This document shows positions 11,478 to 19,144 of a stretch of DNA of 64,000 nt, piece by piece. Each line of letters starts with the position of its first letter. Position 1 is the stretch's first letter. Under the pieces are notes generated by a model, which did not search any database, was not told where the DNA came from, and saw nothing but the letters and a program-made list of their open reading frames with translations. A program made the translations under genes and the position numbers. This stretch comes from Mesorhizobium sp. B2-4-3 (lineage in GTDB: Bacteria; Pseudomonadota; Alphaproteobacteria; Rhizobiales; Rhizobiaceae). The stretch is from NCBI RefSeq assembly GCF_006442815.1, contig NZ_VFVL01000019.1, positions 48,382 through 112,381 on the forward strand, given 5' to 3'.

Positions 11478-12197
11478 ATGTCGATTTGGGACCGTCTTGG
11501 CGACTTCATCGCTCGCGTTTCGTCGTCGACGTCCTCGGGCGTCGCGGATGTCGTCGAAGCCGTGCGCACCGTGTTTTCGGGCGATCCGGACCTGCGCCGG
11601 CGCGTGGCCTTCTCCGTGGCCATGATCGCGCTCTCGGCCAAGATGGCCAAGGCCGACGGCATCGTCACCCAGGATGAGGTGCGCGCCTTCCAGGAAATCT
11701 TCGAAGTGCCGCCGAGCGAGACACGCAACGTGGCGCGGCTTTACGACATCGCCAAGCAGGACGTCGCCGGCTTCGAGATCTATGCCCAGCGCATGGCGCA
11801 ACTCTGCGGGTCCGGCCATGCCAACTGCATGATGCTGGAAGATATCCTCGACGGCCTGTTCCATATCGCCAAGGCGGATGGCCTGATTCATGAGCATGAG
11901 GGCCAGTTCCTGCATCGCATCGCGGAGATCTTCCGGATCGACGAGGCGCATTACGAAGCGATCCTGTCGCGGCACGTCAATCTCGGCGCCGCCGACCCTT
12001 ATGTCGTTCTGGGCATCGAGCGCGGCAAGCCGTTCGAGGAGATCAGGAAACGCTACCGCAAGCTCATCTCGGACAATCATCCCGACAGGCTGATCGCACG
12101 CGGCTTGCCGCAGGAATTCATCAAGATCGCCACGACCAGGGTCGCGGCGATCAACGCCGCCTATGAGATGATCGAGCGGGGCCTCAGACACGTATGA
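11478..12197 (+). CDS. TerB-like/DnaJ-domain co-chaperone (DjlA-like)
   Basis: 239 residues from ATG 11478 (MSIWDRLGDF). The N-terminal two thirds is an all-helical TerB-type domain (MIALSAKMAKADGIVTQDEVRAF, then a second LFHIAKADGLIHEHE repeat with acidic metal-binding-like positions). The C terminus is a J domain (DPYVVLGIERGKPFEEIRKRYRKLI) with the HPD tripeptide intact, so it should stimulate an Hsp70. No membrane segment is seen, unlike enteric DjlA. An upstream TTG in frame (11442) is less likely. Its stop overlaps the start of the amidase gene (ATGA), so the two are co-translated. Confidence 0.88.
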   Translation: MSIWDRLGDFIARVSSSTSSGVADVVEAVRTVFSGDPDLRRRVAFSVAMIALSAKMAKADGIVTQDEVRAFQEIFEVPPSETRNVARLYDIAKQDVAGFEIYAQRMAQLCGSGHANCMMLEDILDGLFHIAKADGLIHEHEGQFLHRIAEIFRIDEAHYEAILSRHVNLGAADPYVVLGIERGKPFEEIRKRYRKLISDNHPDRLIARGLPQEFIKIATTRVAAINAAYEMIERGLRHV

Positions 12198-12961
12198 GCG
12201 GGTTCCTGCCCGACCAGCCTGGCGCCGAGGTCCGGGTGTCGCCGAATTTCGGTCCGCGCCGCGAGACGCTTCGACCCGACATGATCGTGCTGCATTATAC
12301 CGGCATGGCAAGCGGGGCCGGCGCCGAGGCGTGGCTGTGCGATCCGGCGAGCGAAGTGTCCTCGCATTATCTCGTCCATGAGGACGGCCGCATCGTCCAG
12401 ATGGTACGCGAGAGCGACCGGGCGTGGCATGCCGGCAAGAGTTCCTGGCTCGGGTGCACCGACATCAACTCCTGTTCGGTCGGCATCGAGATCGTCAACC
12501 CCGGGCATTCGCTGGGCTACAAGGCCTTCCCGAAGCGACAGATCGATGCAGTGATCGAGTTGTGCATGGGCATCGTGAGCCGTTATTCGATCCCCGCGGC
12601 AAGGGTGCTCGCGCATTCGGACGTGGCCCCGGGCCGCAAGGTCGACCCTGGTGAGAAATTTCCGTGGAAGGCGCTGTTCGTGGCGGGCGTCGGCCACCTC
12701 GTGCCGGCGGCGCCTATGAAGCCCGGCGCCGCACTCAAGGCCGGCGATACCGGCGCCGATGTCGAGGCGCTGCAGTCGATGCTGGCGCTCTATGGCTATG
12801 GCGTCGAGATGTCGGGTATTTACGACCGGCAGACGGAAATCGCGGTGGCGGCGTTCCAGCGGCATTTCCGGCGGCGGCTGGTGGACGGAGTGGCGGACAA
12901 TTCGACGATCCGTACGCTGCAGAGGCTCCTGGCTTCCGCAAAGGCCGCTGCGACCAGATAG
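12194..12961 (+). CDS. N-acetylmuramoyl-L-alanine amidase, AmpD type, with peptidoglycan-binding domain
   Basis: 255 residues without a signal peptide. The Amidase_2 domain runs to about 165 with the zinc ligands in VLHYTGM (His), HSDVAPGRKVDPG (His and Asp) and the SVGIEIVNPG block. A PG_binding_1 domain fills about 185-250 (GDTGADVEALQSMLALYGYGVEMSGIYD). Cytoplasmic AmpD removes the peptide from anhydro-muropeptides during wall recycling, and the absence of an export signal fits this. A linked DnaJ-like protein is translated just ahead (4-nt overlap). Confidence 0.9.
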   Translation: MSGFLPDQPGAEVRVSPNFGPRRETLRPDMIVLHYTGMASGAGAEAWLCDPASEVSSHYLVHEDGRIVQMVRESDRAWHAGKSSWLGCTDINSCSVGIEIVNPGHSLGYKAFPKRQIDAVIELCMGIVSRYSIPAARVLAHSDVAPGRKVDPGEKFPWKALFVAGVGHLVPAAPMKPGAALKAGDTGADVEALQSMLALYGYGVEMSGIYDRQTEIAVAAFQRHFRRRLVDGVADNSTIRTLQRLLASAKAAATR

Positions 12962-13106
12962 TCGCGGCAGGTCTCGTAAATTACAAACTGTTATTTAAAG
13001 TGAATTGCGCCGCCTTCATTGCCGCCAATTCCACCGCCAAATGCCTCTCCCGCAAGTCGTTGGACGTCTAGCCTCCCGGATGCTCCGATATTGAATTGAC
13101 ACAACT

Positions 13107-13138
13107 GCGCGAAGTTCTTCGCGCGGTTCTAACAGAAC
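13107..13138 (+). other. Two adjacent hairpins in the leader of the transglycosylase gene
   Basis: GCGCGAAG/CTTCGCGC with a 2-nt spacer (13107-13124) is followed at once by GTTCT/AGAAC (13126-13138), ending 8 nt before the ATG. They could affect translation; no known RNA family is recognised. Confidence 0.35.
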
Positions 13139-13146
13139 AGGACTAC

Positions 13147-13848
13147 ATGCAAAAATTGACCGTTGTAGCGGCAGCTGTTGCTGCCGGAGTAATAAGCTTT
13201 GCCTTCAGTCCGGCAAACAGTTCCCCCTTAAGCCTTAGGCCAGACAACGGCCTTGCCGTCGCCCCCACGACTAAGGCTGCCCCAGCGAGCAAAGCGCCAA
13301 AGATCAAGAGAGCTCCGGCCAAGGTGCAGAAGGCCGCCGCGACCAGGGCGGCGAAATCGACGGCTAAGCGTGCCAAACGCGGCAGAAAGGCGATCGATCT
13401 CACCACGACCGCTTCTATCAACACCGGCAAGATCGGCCTGGCGGCGCCCGCCGCGGCCGGCGGCGGCCAATATTCGGCGATCGTTGCCCGCTATGCCGCA
13501 AGCTACGGCGTGCCGGTGTCGCTGGCCAAAGCCGTCATCAAGATCGAAAGCAACTACAGGCCGAACATGGTCGGCAGCGCCGGCGAGATCGGCCTCATGC
13601 AGATCAAGCCGGCCACGGCGCGCATGATGGGTTATACCGGTTCGACCAAGGGACTGTTCGATCCCGACACCAATATCAAATACGGCATGAAGTATCTTGC
13701 GATGGCGCAGGGTCTCGGCGGCGGCACCACCTGCGGCACAATCCTGAAATACAATGCCGGTCACGGCGCCAGGCGGATGAATCCGGTTTCGGCCGCCTAT
13801 TGCAGCAAGGTGAAGGTGCAGATGGCGGCGCTGGGCTCGCCGGCTTAA
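13147..13848 (+). CDS. Secreted lytic transglycosylase, SLT (Slt/MltC-type) domain
   Basis: 233 residues. An export signal (MQKLTVVAAAVAAGVISFAF) is followed by a basic Ala/Lys/Arg/Pro-rich linker (about 35-95) and a C-terminal SLT lysozyme-like domain. The catalytic Glu is in KAVIKIESNYRPNMVGSAGEIGLMQIKPATARMMGY, with NIKYGMKYLA and LKYNAGHG typical of the fold. It cleaves murein in the periplasm. Start ATG 13147 gives the signal peptide directly; a TTG 51 nt upstream would bury it. Divergence from the MltB-like enzyme at 0.7-1.9 kb shows these are separate transglycosylase families. Confidence 0.88.
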   Translation: MQKLTVVAAAVAAGVISFAFSPANSSPLSLRPDNGLAVAPTTKAAPASKAPKIKRAPAKVQKAAATRAAKSTAKRAKRGRKAIDLTTTASINTGKIGLAAPAAAGGGQYSAIVARYAASYGVPVSLAKAVIKIESNYRPNMVGSAGEIGLMQIKPATARMMGYTGSTKGLFDPDTNIKYGMKYLAMAQGLGGGTTCGTILKYNAGHGARRMNPVSAAYCSKVKVQMAALGSPA

Positions 13849-13973
13849 GCCGGCCTATCGAAGTGGATTTGGGCAATGCGTGTCTGCTTCATGCACGTCG
13901 TTGTCCCAACCCGCCGCGCATCCGGGCGCTTTTTCGTTTGCGTTTTCGGGCGGGAATCCCTTTATACGCGCTT

Positions 13974-14368
13974 GCCAGCTGGCTGGGCGGCCGCACCCGC
14001 GAGAACCGAAAGGTTGCGGGTGAGGAAAGTCCGGGCTCCATGGAGACACGGTGCCGGCTAACGGCCGGCGGGGGCGACCCCAGGGAAAGTGCCACAGAAA
14101 GCAAACCGCCGCGGCTTCGGCCACGGCAAGGGTGAAAGGGTGGGGTAAGAGCCCACCGCGCGACTGGCGACAGGAGCGGCAGGGCAAACCCCACCGGGAG
14201 CAAAACCGAATAGGGGCGGTGCGAGGGGAAACCTTCGAGGGCTGTTTCCGGCCCACCGTCCGGGTAGGTTGCGTGAGGCGCATGGCAACATGCGCCCAAG
14301 ATGAATGGCCGCCACGTTCTCGCCGCGAGGCGAGGGCCATACAGAACCCGGCTTACAGGCCAGCTGGC
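13974..14368 (+). ncRNA. rnpB: RNase P RNA (class A, bacterial)
   Basis: Catalytic RNA that matures tRNA 5' ends. Conserved class A landmarks are present: GAGGAAAGTCCGGGCTCC near the 5' end (about 14022-14040), the GGGAAAGTGCCACAGAAA and GGTAAGAGCCCACCGCG blocks, AGGGCAAACCCCACC, and the terminal ACAGAACCCGGCTTACAGGCC. Helix P1 pairs GCCAGCTGGC at both ends (13974 and 14359). A TATACG box at 13963-13968 fits a start near 13974; the -35 is weak. A T run (14370-14375) follows P1 and may end transcription. Ends are estimates within a few bases. Confidence 0.95.
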
Positions 14369-14482
14369 ATTTTTCGTAGCGATAGCTGAACGGGATCAGG
14401 AGGTTACGCCGACAGGCGAATCTTCTGATTCATGCATTCTGCAAGACAGCCTCCGCAGCGTGGTCAAACGTATCCTTGAAGG

Positions 14483-14503
14483 TGGTGCGATTAAATCGTA
14501 CCA
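14483..14503. promoter_or_regulatory. Candidate ParD operator
   Basis: 21-bp near-perfect palindrome TGGTGCGATTAAATCGTACC(A): 9 of 10 arm positions pair around a central A. It lies 24 bp upstream of parD, the usual place for ParD/ParDE autorepression. Confidence 0.65.
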
Positions 14504-14527
14504 TTGGGGGAAGAGCAGGAGTGCATC

Positions 14528-14812
14528 ATGGGCCAGGTCGATAAACGCAGTATCACGCTTTCGCCGGAACTGGCGGCGGCGGTCGACGATGTCGTCGCGG
14601 CTGGCGAATACGCCTCGGCCAGCGAGGTGATCCGCGATGCGCTCAGGCAATGGAAGGAGCGGCGCGATCTGTTCGGCTACAGCGTCGAGGAGTTGCGCAA
14701 GCTGGTGCAGGAGGGCATCGACAGCGGACCGGCCCTCGACGGTCCGTCGGTCATCGAACGAGCGCGTGCCAAATATCGTAAGATGGCTGAAGCCAAAGGC
14801 TTCGAAGAGTGA
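14528..14812 (+). CDS. parD: ParD-family antitoxin (ribbon-helix-helix)
   Basis: 94 residues. An N-terminal ribbon-helix-helix (KRSITLSPELAAAVDDVVAAGEYASASEVIRDALR) for DNA binding is followed by a C-terminal toxin-binding tail with the family pattern LRKLVQEGIDSGPA. It neutralises ParE and, with it, represses the operon. ATG 14528 has GGAG upstream. A 21-bp palindrome precedes it. The stop overlaps the parE GTG start (GTGA), coupling the two. Confidence 0.92.
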   Translation: MGQVDKRSITLSPELAAAVDDVVAAGEYASASEVIRDALRQWKERRDLFGYSVEELRKLVQEGIDSGPALDGPSVIERARAKYRKMAEAKGFEE

Positions 14813-15102
14813 GATATCGGCTGCTTCCTCAAGCGGCGGTCGATCTCGAAGATATCGGCGACTACATCGCCAGCCATAGTCCCAATGCCGCGGTTCGTTT
14901 CGTGGATGACATAGAGAGGAGGTGGAGCTTGCTCAGCCTGCATCCTTTTTCAGGTGCTCCGCGCGACGATATCGCGCCCGGTATCCGCCATCTGGGCGTT
15001 GGCGAATACCTTACCTTGTACCGGGTCGGTCACAATGCGATCGGGATCGTCCGCGTATTAGACGGTCGGCGCAAGATCGAAGCGGATGATGTGAACCCGT
15101 GA
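14809..15102 (+). CDS. parE: ParE-family toxin (RelE/ParE fold), intact copy
   Basis: 97 residues starting with GTG (MRYRLLPQAAVDLEDIGDYIA), then RFVDDIERRWSLLSLHPFSGAPRDDIAPGIRHLGVGEYLTLYRV and the terminal DGRRKIEADD. ParE toxins typically poison DNA gyrase; RelE-fold relatives cleave mRNA, so the target is inferred from the ParD partner. It is translationally coupled to parD. Residues from about 12 onward are contained in a 652-bp tandem duplication, so an almost complete second copy lies at 15496-15754. Confidence 0.92.
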   Translation: MRYRLLPQAAVDLEDIGDYIASHSPNAAVRFVDDIERRWSLLSLHPFSGAPRDDIAPGIRHLGVGEYLTLYRVGHNAIGIVRVLDGRRKIEADDVNP

Positions 15103-15111
15103 CAGGTCTGC

Positions 15112-15495
15112 TCAGCTTGCAATCTTGTCCAGGGAGGCCTCGATCGCCTGCCAGAGTTCCTCGACCGGCTCGCAGCCGATGGCCAGGCGAACGAAGCCCG
15201 GCGGCACGGCGTCGCCGCGTTTCGAGCGCCGCTCCGCCGATGTGTGCACGCCGCCGAAGGACGTTGCCGCTTCGATAAGCCGACAGCCGTCGATGAACGC
15301 CTCTGCCTGTTCTTCGGAGGCGAGTTCAAAGGAAATCAGGAAGCCGAAGCGCTCCATCTGGGCACGCGCCAGATTGTGCGAGGCATCGCCTTCGAGTCCC
15401 GGAAAGCGCAGGCCGCTGACGGCGCGATGGTCCTTCAGGCGGCGCGCGATCGTTTCGGCCGACGAGCACATGCGGTCGAAGCGCACGTCCAGCGT
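15112..15495 (-). pseudogene. Truncated 3' copy of the cystathionine gamma-synthase/lyase-type gene
   Basis: Encodes the last 127 or so residues of the intact gene at 15764-16879, beginning at the duplication junction. It lacks the PLP-binding lysine, the substrate-binding N-terminal part and a proper start, so it cannot be a working enzyme. A GTG at 15486 could in principle start a 124-residue fragment. Confidence 0.9.
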
Positions 15496-15754
15496 TCTCG
15501 AAGATATCGGCGACTACATCGCCAGCCATAGTCCCAATGCCGCGGTTCGTTTCGTGGATGACATAGAGAGGAGGTGGAGCTTGCTCAGCCTGCATCCTTT
15601 TTCAGGTGCTCCGCGCGACGATATCGCGCCCGGTATCCGCCATCTGGGCGTTGGCGAATACCTTACCTTGTACCGGGTCGGTCACAATGCGATCGGGATC
15701 GTCCGCGTATTAGACGGTCGGCGCAAGATCGAAGCGGATGATGTGAACCCGTGA
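15496..15754 (+). pseudogene. Truncated copy of parE lacking the first 12 codons
   Basis: Identical in sequence to the intact parE from LEDIGDYIASH to the stop, but cut at the duplication junction and with no parD or ribosome site in front. The open frame continues backwards into antisense sequence of the PLP-gene fragment, so translation of a toxin is unlikely. Confidence 0.88.
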
Positions 15755-15763
15755 CAGGTCTGC

Positions 15764-16879
15764 TCAGCTTGCAATCTTGTCCAGGGAGGCCTCGATCGCC
15801 TGCCAGAGTTCCTCGACCGGCTCGCAGCCGATGGCCAGGCGAACGAAGCCCGGCGGCACGGCGTCGCCGCGTTTCGAGCGCCGCTCCGCCGATGTGTGCA
15901 CGCCGCCGAAGGACGTTGCCGCTTCGATAAGCCGACAGCCGTCGATGAACGCCTCTGCCTGTTCTTCGGAGGCGAGTTCAAAGGAAATCAGGAAGCCGAA
16001 GCGCTCCATCTGGGCACGCGCCAGATTGTGCGAGGCATCGCCTTCGAGTCCCGGAAAGCGCAGGCCGCTGACGGCGCGATGGTCCTTCAGGCGGCGCGCG
16101 ATCGTTTCGGCCGACGAGCACATGCGGTCGAAGCGCACGTCCAGCGTTTCGAGGCCGCGATGCACGAGCCAGGCCTCGAACGGACCGGGGATGCCGCCGG
16201 CCGTCTCGCGCCAATCCTTCACCCTGGCGACAATGTCCGGATCGCGGCTGGCGACATGGCCAAAGAGCACATCCGAATGGCCGTTGATCGCCTTGGTGTC
16301 GGCAGAGACCACGATGTCGGCGCCAAGATCAAGCGGGCGCTGTCCGAAGGGCGTCATCGTCGTGTTGTCGACGATCAAGGTCCCCCCTTGCACATGGACG
16401 GCCTTGGCGACGGCGGTGATGTCGCAAACGTCCAGTCGCGGGTTCGACGGACTTTCGACGAAGACCGCCCGGTACCCGGCGAAGCCGCCATCGAGCATGC
16501 TTGCCGTCGGCCTCACATCATAGGCGACGCCGAGCGGTTTCAGGAAACGCTCGGCCAAGGCCCGCGTCGTGTGATAGCCGTCCGACGGCAAGAGGATGCG
16601 GTCGCCCGATTTGAGGAGCGCGAAAAAAGCAGCTGAAATCGCGGCCATTCCCGACGGGAAGGCAACGCATTGCGCATCTTCCAGATGGCCAAGCGCATGC
16701 TCGACCGCATGCCAGGTCGGGTTGCTGAAGCGGCCATATTGATCGAAGCCCGTCGCGTCGCCCGGCGCGTGGAAGATCGAGGCCATGGTCAGCGGCAAGG
16801 GGATGGGATCGCCCTTGGCGAAATCGGCGCTGCGCAGATGGGCAAGTGTCGCGGCGCGTGACTTCGCAGTGTCGGACAT
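15764..16879 (-). CDS. Cys/Met-metabolism PLP enzyme (cystathionine gamma-lyase/synthase type)
   Basis: 371 residues of the trans-sulfuration family. Visible blocks are DQYGRFSNPTWHAVEHALGHLE, AFPSGMAAISA, LLPSDGYHTTRA, ESPSNPRLDVCDI, the Schiff-base lysine in SADTKAINGHSD and C-terminal GFVRLAIGCEPVEEL. Such enzymes make or cleave cystathionine, homocysteine or methionine sulfur bonds; which reaction cannot be told from sequence. ATG 16879 is preceded by AAGGAT; a further 67 in-frame codons upstream look non-coding. It is convergent with parDE, and its 3' third is duplicated. Confidence 0.9.
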   Translation of the reverse strand: MSDTAKSRAATLAHLRSADFAKGDPIPLPLTMASIFHAPGDATGFDQYGRFSNPTWHAVEHALGHLEDAQCVAFPSGMAAISAAFFALLKSGDRILLPSDGYHTTRALAERFLKPLGVAYDVRPTASMLDGGFAGYRAVFVESPSNPRLDVCDITAVAKAVHVQGGTLIVDNTTMTPFGQRPLDLGADIVVSADTKAINGHSDVLFGHVASRDPDIVARVKDWRETAGGIPGPFEAWLVHRGLETLDVRFDRMCSSAETIARRLKDHRAVSGLRFPGLEGDASHNLARAQMERFGFLISFELASEEQAEAFIDGCRLIEAATSFGGVHTSAERRSKRGDAVPPGFVRLAIGCEPVEELWQAIEASLDKIAS

Positions 16880-17272
16880 CAGTTCGATCCTTGGTTGAGG
16901 CAGAAAACCTCGACGGACGCTATGCGCACCGGCCGTGCGCATCAAGCCGCGTCTTTTTGGGCCAGAGGGCTCTAAACGCTTCGTTAGGCTTAATAGACGA
17001 TAAAGACGAGACGTGCCTTCAGCCTGCGCTTTGTGGTTGTAGTGCGCGTGTTTGTGATACCTATTCCCGTTGACGCCCATAATACCCCATGATATCCCAT
17101 TCGCATCAAGCTTTCGTTCCGCGTCAGGGTGAAGCGTACGCCAATCGGGCAGCCGCGGCGGCTGCGCGTTTGTCGATTTTCGCCCCGGTGAATGAAGCGA
17201 TTTGCCGCAAGCGCGGCGAGGGCGCGGAGAACAACATGAGGGGTGCAGCGGCGCCAGCGGCTGTAGAGTTTA
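16880..17272. other. 393-bp gap upstream of the division cluster
   Basis: Carries the leader of the divergent PLP gene and the probable promoter and operator of the dcw cluster (17066-17100). The 170 or so bases between that promoter and the mraZ start hold no gene I can support; it would be a long 5' leader. Confidence 0.6.
17066..17100. promoter_or_regulatory. MraZ-box array overlapping the dcw promoter
   Basis: CCCGT-N5-CCCAT-N5-CCCAT-N5-CCCAT at 17066, 17076, 17086 and 17096, exactly 10 bp apart (TGGG/CGGG boxes on the other strand). Characterised MraZ operators are TGGGN repeats with 5-bp spacers. TTGACG (17070-17075) is a good -35 and TATCCC (17093-17098) a weak -10 at 17-bp spacing, so the boxes cover the promoter. 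Orientation is opposite to the E. coli example. Confidence 0.7.
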
Positions 17273-17731
17273 TTGGACCGGTTTCTGTCAAACACGGTGA
17301 GCAGGATCGATGCGAAGGGGCGGGTGTCCGTTCCGGCGCATTTCCGCGCCGTGGTGCAGAAACGCGGCTATTCCGAGCTTTACGCGCTGCGTTGCCTGGA
17401 CCTGCCGGCGATGGATGTCGGTGGGCTCGACCTGCTCGACCGCTACGAGCAGCGGATCGCGCTGGAGGACCCGTTCCTGCAGACGGCGGACGACATGTCG
17501 TTCTTCTGCCATGGCGACGGGACATTTCTAAAGCTGGACCAGGACGGCCGCATCACCATGACCGATTTCATCCGCGAGCATACGGGCATCTCGAACGAGG
17601 TGGCCTTTGTCGGCCGCGGCAATTTCTTTCAAGTCTGGGAGCCGGGACGGCTTGCCGCCTATGGGGCGCAGGCGCGGGCCAGGCTTTTGCAGCTTCGGCA
17701 GGGGACGAAGGCCGGGGAGCGATCGGAATGA
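17273..17731 (+). CDS. mraZ: MraZ transcriptional regulator
   Basis: 152 residues, two SpoVT/AbrB-like repeats: FLSNTVSRIDAKGRVSVPAHFRAV at the N terminus and a second LKLDQDGRITMTDFIREHTGI near residue 80. Normal MraZ size. It binds spaced TGGG repeats and represses its own cluster. A TTG start (17273) is inferred because no ATG gives the conserved N terminus. Its stop overlaps rsmH (ATGA). Four phased boxes lie about 175 bp upstream. Confidence 0.93.
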   Translation: MDRFLSNTVSRIDAKGRVSVPAHFRAVVQKRGYSELYALRCLDLPAMDVGGLDLLDRYEQRIALEDPFLQTADDMSFFCHGDGTFLKLDQDGRITMTDFIREHTGISNEVAFVGRGNFFQVWEPGRLAAYGAQARARLLQLRQGTKAGERSE

Positions 17732-18744
17732 TGGCTGGCCACGGCGATGACCCTCACGCCGTTGGCGGACTGGCCCGTCACATTCCGGTCCTCCTTGCCG
17801 AGGTGCTCGACGCGCTTGCGCCGAAGGCCGGCGAGACGATCGTCGACGGGACATTCGGCGCCGGCGGCTATACCAGCGCCATCCTCGATCGCGGCGCTTC
17901 TGTCGTTGCCATCGACCGCGACCCGGACGCAATCGCGGCGGGCAGGGCGCTCGAACGACAGGCCGGCGGCAGGCTGAGGCTTGTCCAGGCGCCGTTCTCG
18001 ACGCTGGACGAGCATGTCGATAGCGCCGACGGCGTGGTGCTCGACATCGGTGTTTCCTCCATGCAGCTCGACCAGGCGGAGCGCGGCTTTTCCTTTCGCG
18101 CCGACGGGCCGCTCGACATGCGCATGGCCCAGGCGGGTCTCTCCGCCGCCGATGTCGTCAACACCTTCAAGGTCGGCGACCTTGCGCGCATCTTCGGCTT
18201 TCTCGGCGAGGAGCGCCATGCCGGCCGCATCGCGCGCATGATCGAAAGCCGGCGCGACAAGAAGCCTTTCGAGCGCACGCTCGATCTCGCCGACGCCATC
18301 GAAACGCATATCGGAAGAGGGCCGAAGGACAAGATCCATCCGGCCACGCGCGTCTTCCAGGCGCTGCGCATCTTCGTCAACGACGAGCTTGGTGAACTGG
18401 CAAGAGCGCTGCTGGCCGCCGAGCGGGCGCTGAAACCCGGCGGACGGCTTGCCGTGGTGACGTTCCATTCGCTTGAAGACCGCATCGTCAAGCGCTTCAT
18501 CGCCGACCGTTCCGAAGCAGCCAGCGGCTCGCGGCATATGCCTGACGCGCCCGTGCGCATTGCCACCTTCCGCAAGGCCGGCGGCGGCGTGACGCCGGGA
18601 GAGGCCGAGACGGAGGCCAATCCGCGCGCGCGCTCGGCCAGGCTGCGCGCGGCGATACGCACCGATGCCCCGGCGCGCGCCGGCGACTTTTCGATTTTCG
18701 GCCTTCCAAAGCTTCCCGCCGTCGAGCGGCCGGGAGAGAGGTGA
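17728..18744 (+). CDS. rsmH: 16S rRNA (cytosine(1402)-N4)-methyltransferase
   Basis: 338 residues. RsmH methylates N4 of C1402 in the ribosomal P site using SAM. The protein shows HIPVLLAEVLDAL, the SAM loop VDGTFGAGGYTSAIL, DIGVSSMQLDQAERGFSFR and the C-terminal GGRLAVVTFHSLEDRIVKRF typical of this family. Start ATG 17728 overlaps the mraZ stop by 4 nt; the longer in-frame extension lies over mraZ and is rejected. It is followed by ftsL 4 nt downstream. Confidence 0.96.
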   Translation: MMAGHGDDPHAVGGLARHIPVLLAEVLDALAPKAGETIVDGTFGAGGYTSAILDRGASVVAIDRDPDAIAAGRALERQAGGRLRLVQAPFSTLDEHVDSADGVVLDIGVSSMQLDQAERGFSFRADGPLDMRMAQAGLSAADVVNTFKVGDLARIFGFLGEERHAGRIARMIESRRDKKPFERTLDLADAIETHIGRGPKDKIHPATRVFQALRIFVNDELGELARALLAAERALKPGGRLAVVTFHSLEDRIVKRFIADRSEAASGSRHMPDAPVRIATFRKAGGGVTPGEAETEANPRARSARLRAAIRTDAPARAGDFSIFGLPKLPAVERPGER

Positions 18745-18748
18745 GCAC

Positions 18749-19144
18749 GTGTTTCGTACCAGCGACATAGTCCTGATCGCCGTCATGGTCTCGGCCGCCG
18801 CCCTGACCTACAAGACGAAGCGCGAAGCCGAAGAGCAACAGGCGGCTGTGCAGAAGATCCAGGCTCAAATCCACTACGAGGAAGAGACGATCGATCTCCT
18901 CAAGGCGGACTGGAGCCTGCTCACCCAGCCGTCGCGGCTGCAGAAGCTTGCCGATGTCTACAAGAGCCAGCTCGGGCTCGAACCGGTCAACGCGCACCAG
19001 ATCGGCAGCCTCGACGACATCCCTGTGAAACCCCTGACCATCGAGGATCTCTCCTCGCAGCGGCTTGGCGGCTTGGCCGACAATTCGGGGAAGGAGCCAT
19101 CTGAAGGCAAGGATCCGGTGGTTACCGGGAGCACCGTTCAATGA
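18749..19144 (+). CDS. ftsL: Cell division protein FtsL
   Basis: 131 residues from GTG 18749, which has GGGAGAGAGG a few bases upstream. A single membrane segment (about residues 6-22, DIVLIAVMVSAAALTY) is followed by a coiled-coil-prone helix (REAEEQQAAVQKIQAQIHYEEETIDLLKADWSLLTQP), the layout of a bitopic divisome scaffold that pairs with FtsB and FtsQ. The C-terminal extension (PVKPLTIEDLSSQR..) is variable. Recognised mainly by position and topology, since FtsL sequences diverge strongly. Stop overlaps ftsI. Confidence 0.9.
   Translation: MFRTSDIVLIAVMVSAAALTYKTKREAEEQQAAVQKIQAQIHYEEETIDLLKADWSLLTQPSRLQKLADVYKSQLGLEPVNAHQIGSLDDIPVKPLTIEDLSSQRLGGLADNSGKEPSEGKDPVVTGSTVQ

Larger units (their letters stand above)
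14844..16148. repeat. 652-bp direct tandem duplication
   Basis: Bases 14844-15495 are repeated at 15496-16147, with identical protein segments on both strands. Only one shared base (T) is visible at the junction (15496). The unit covers most of parE and the 3' third of the neighbouring convergent PLP gene. Because each flanking gene keeps one full copy, neither is broken. Identity of the copies implies a very recent event or an assembly error. Confidence 0.92.

Noticed and set aside
15125..15754. 209-codon plus-strand frame that ends in ParE sequence
   Set aside because: Formed by the duplication joining antisense sequence of the PLP gene to truncated parE; not a designed fusion.
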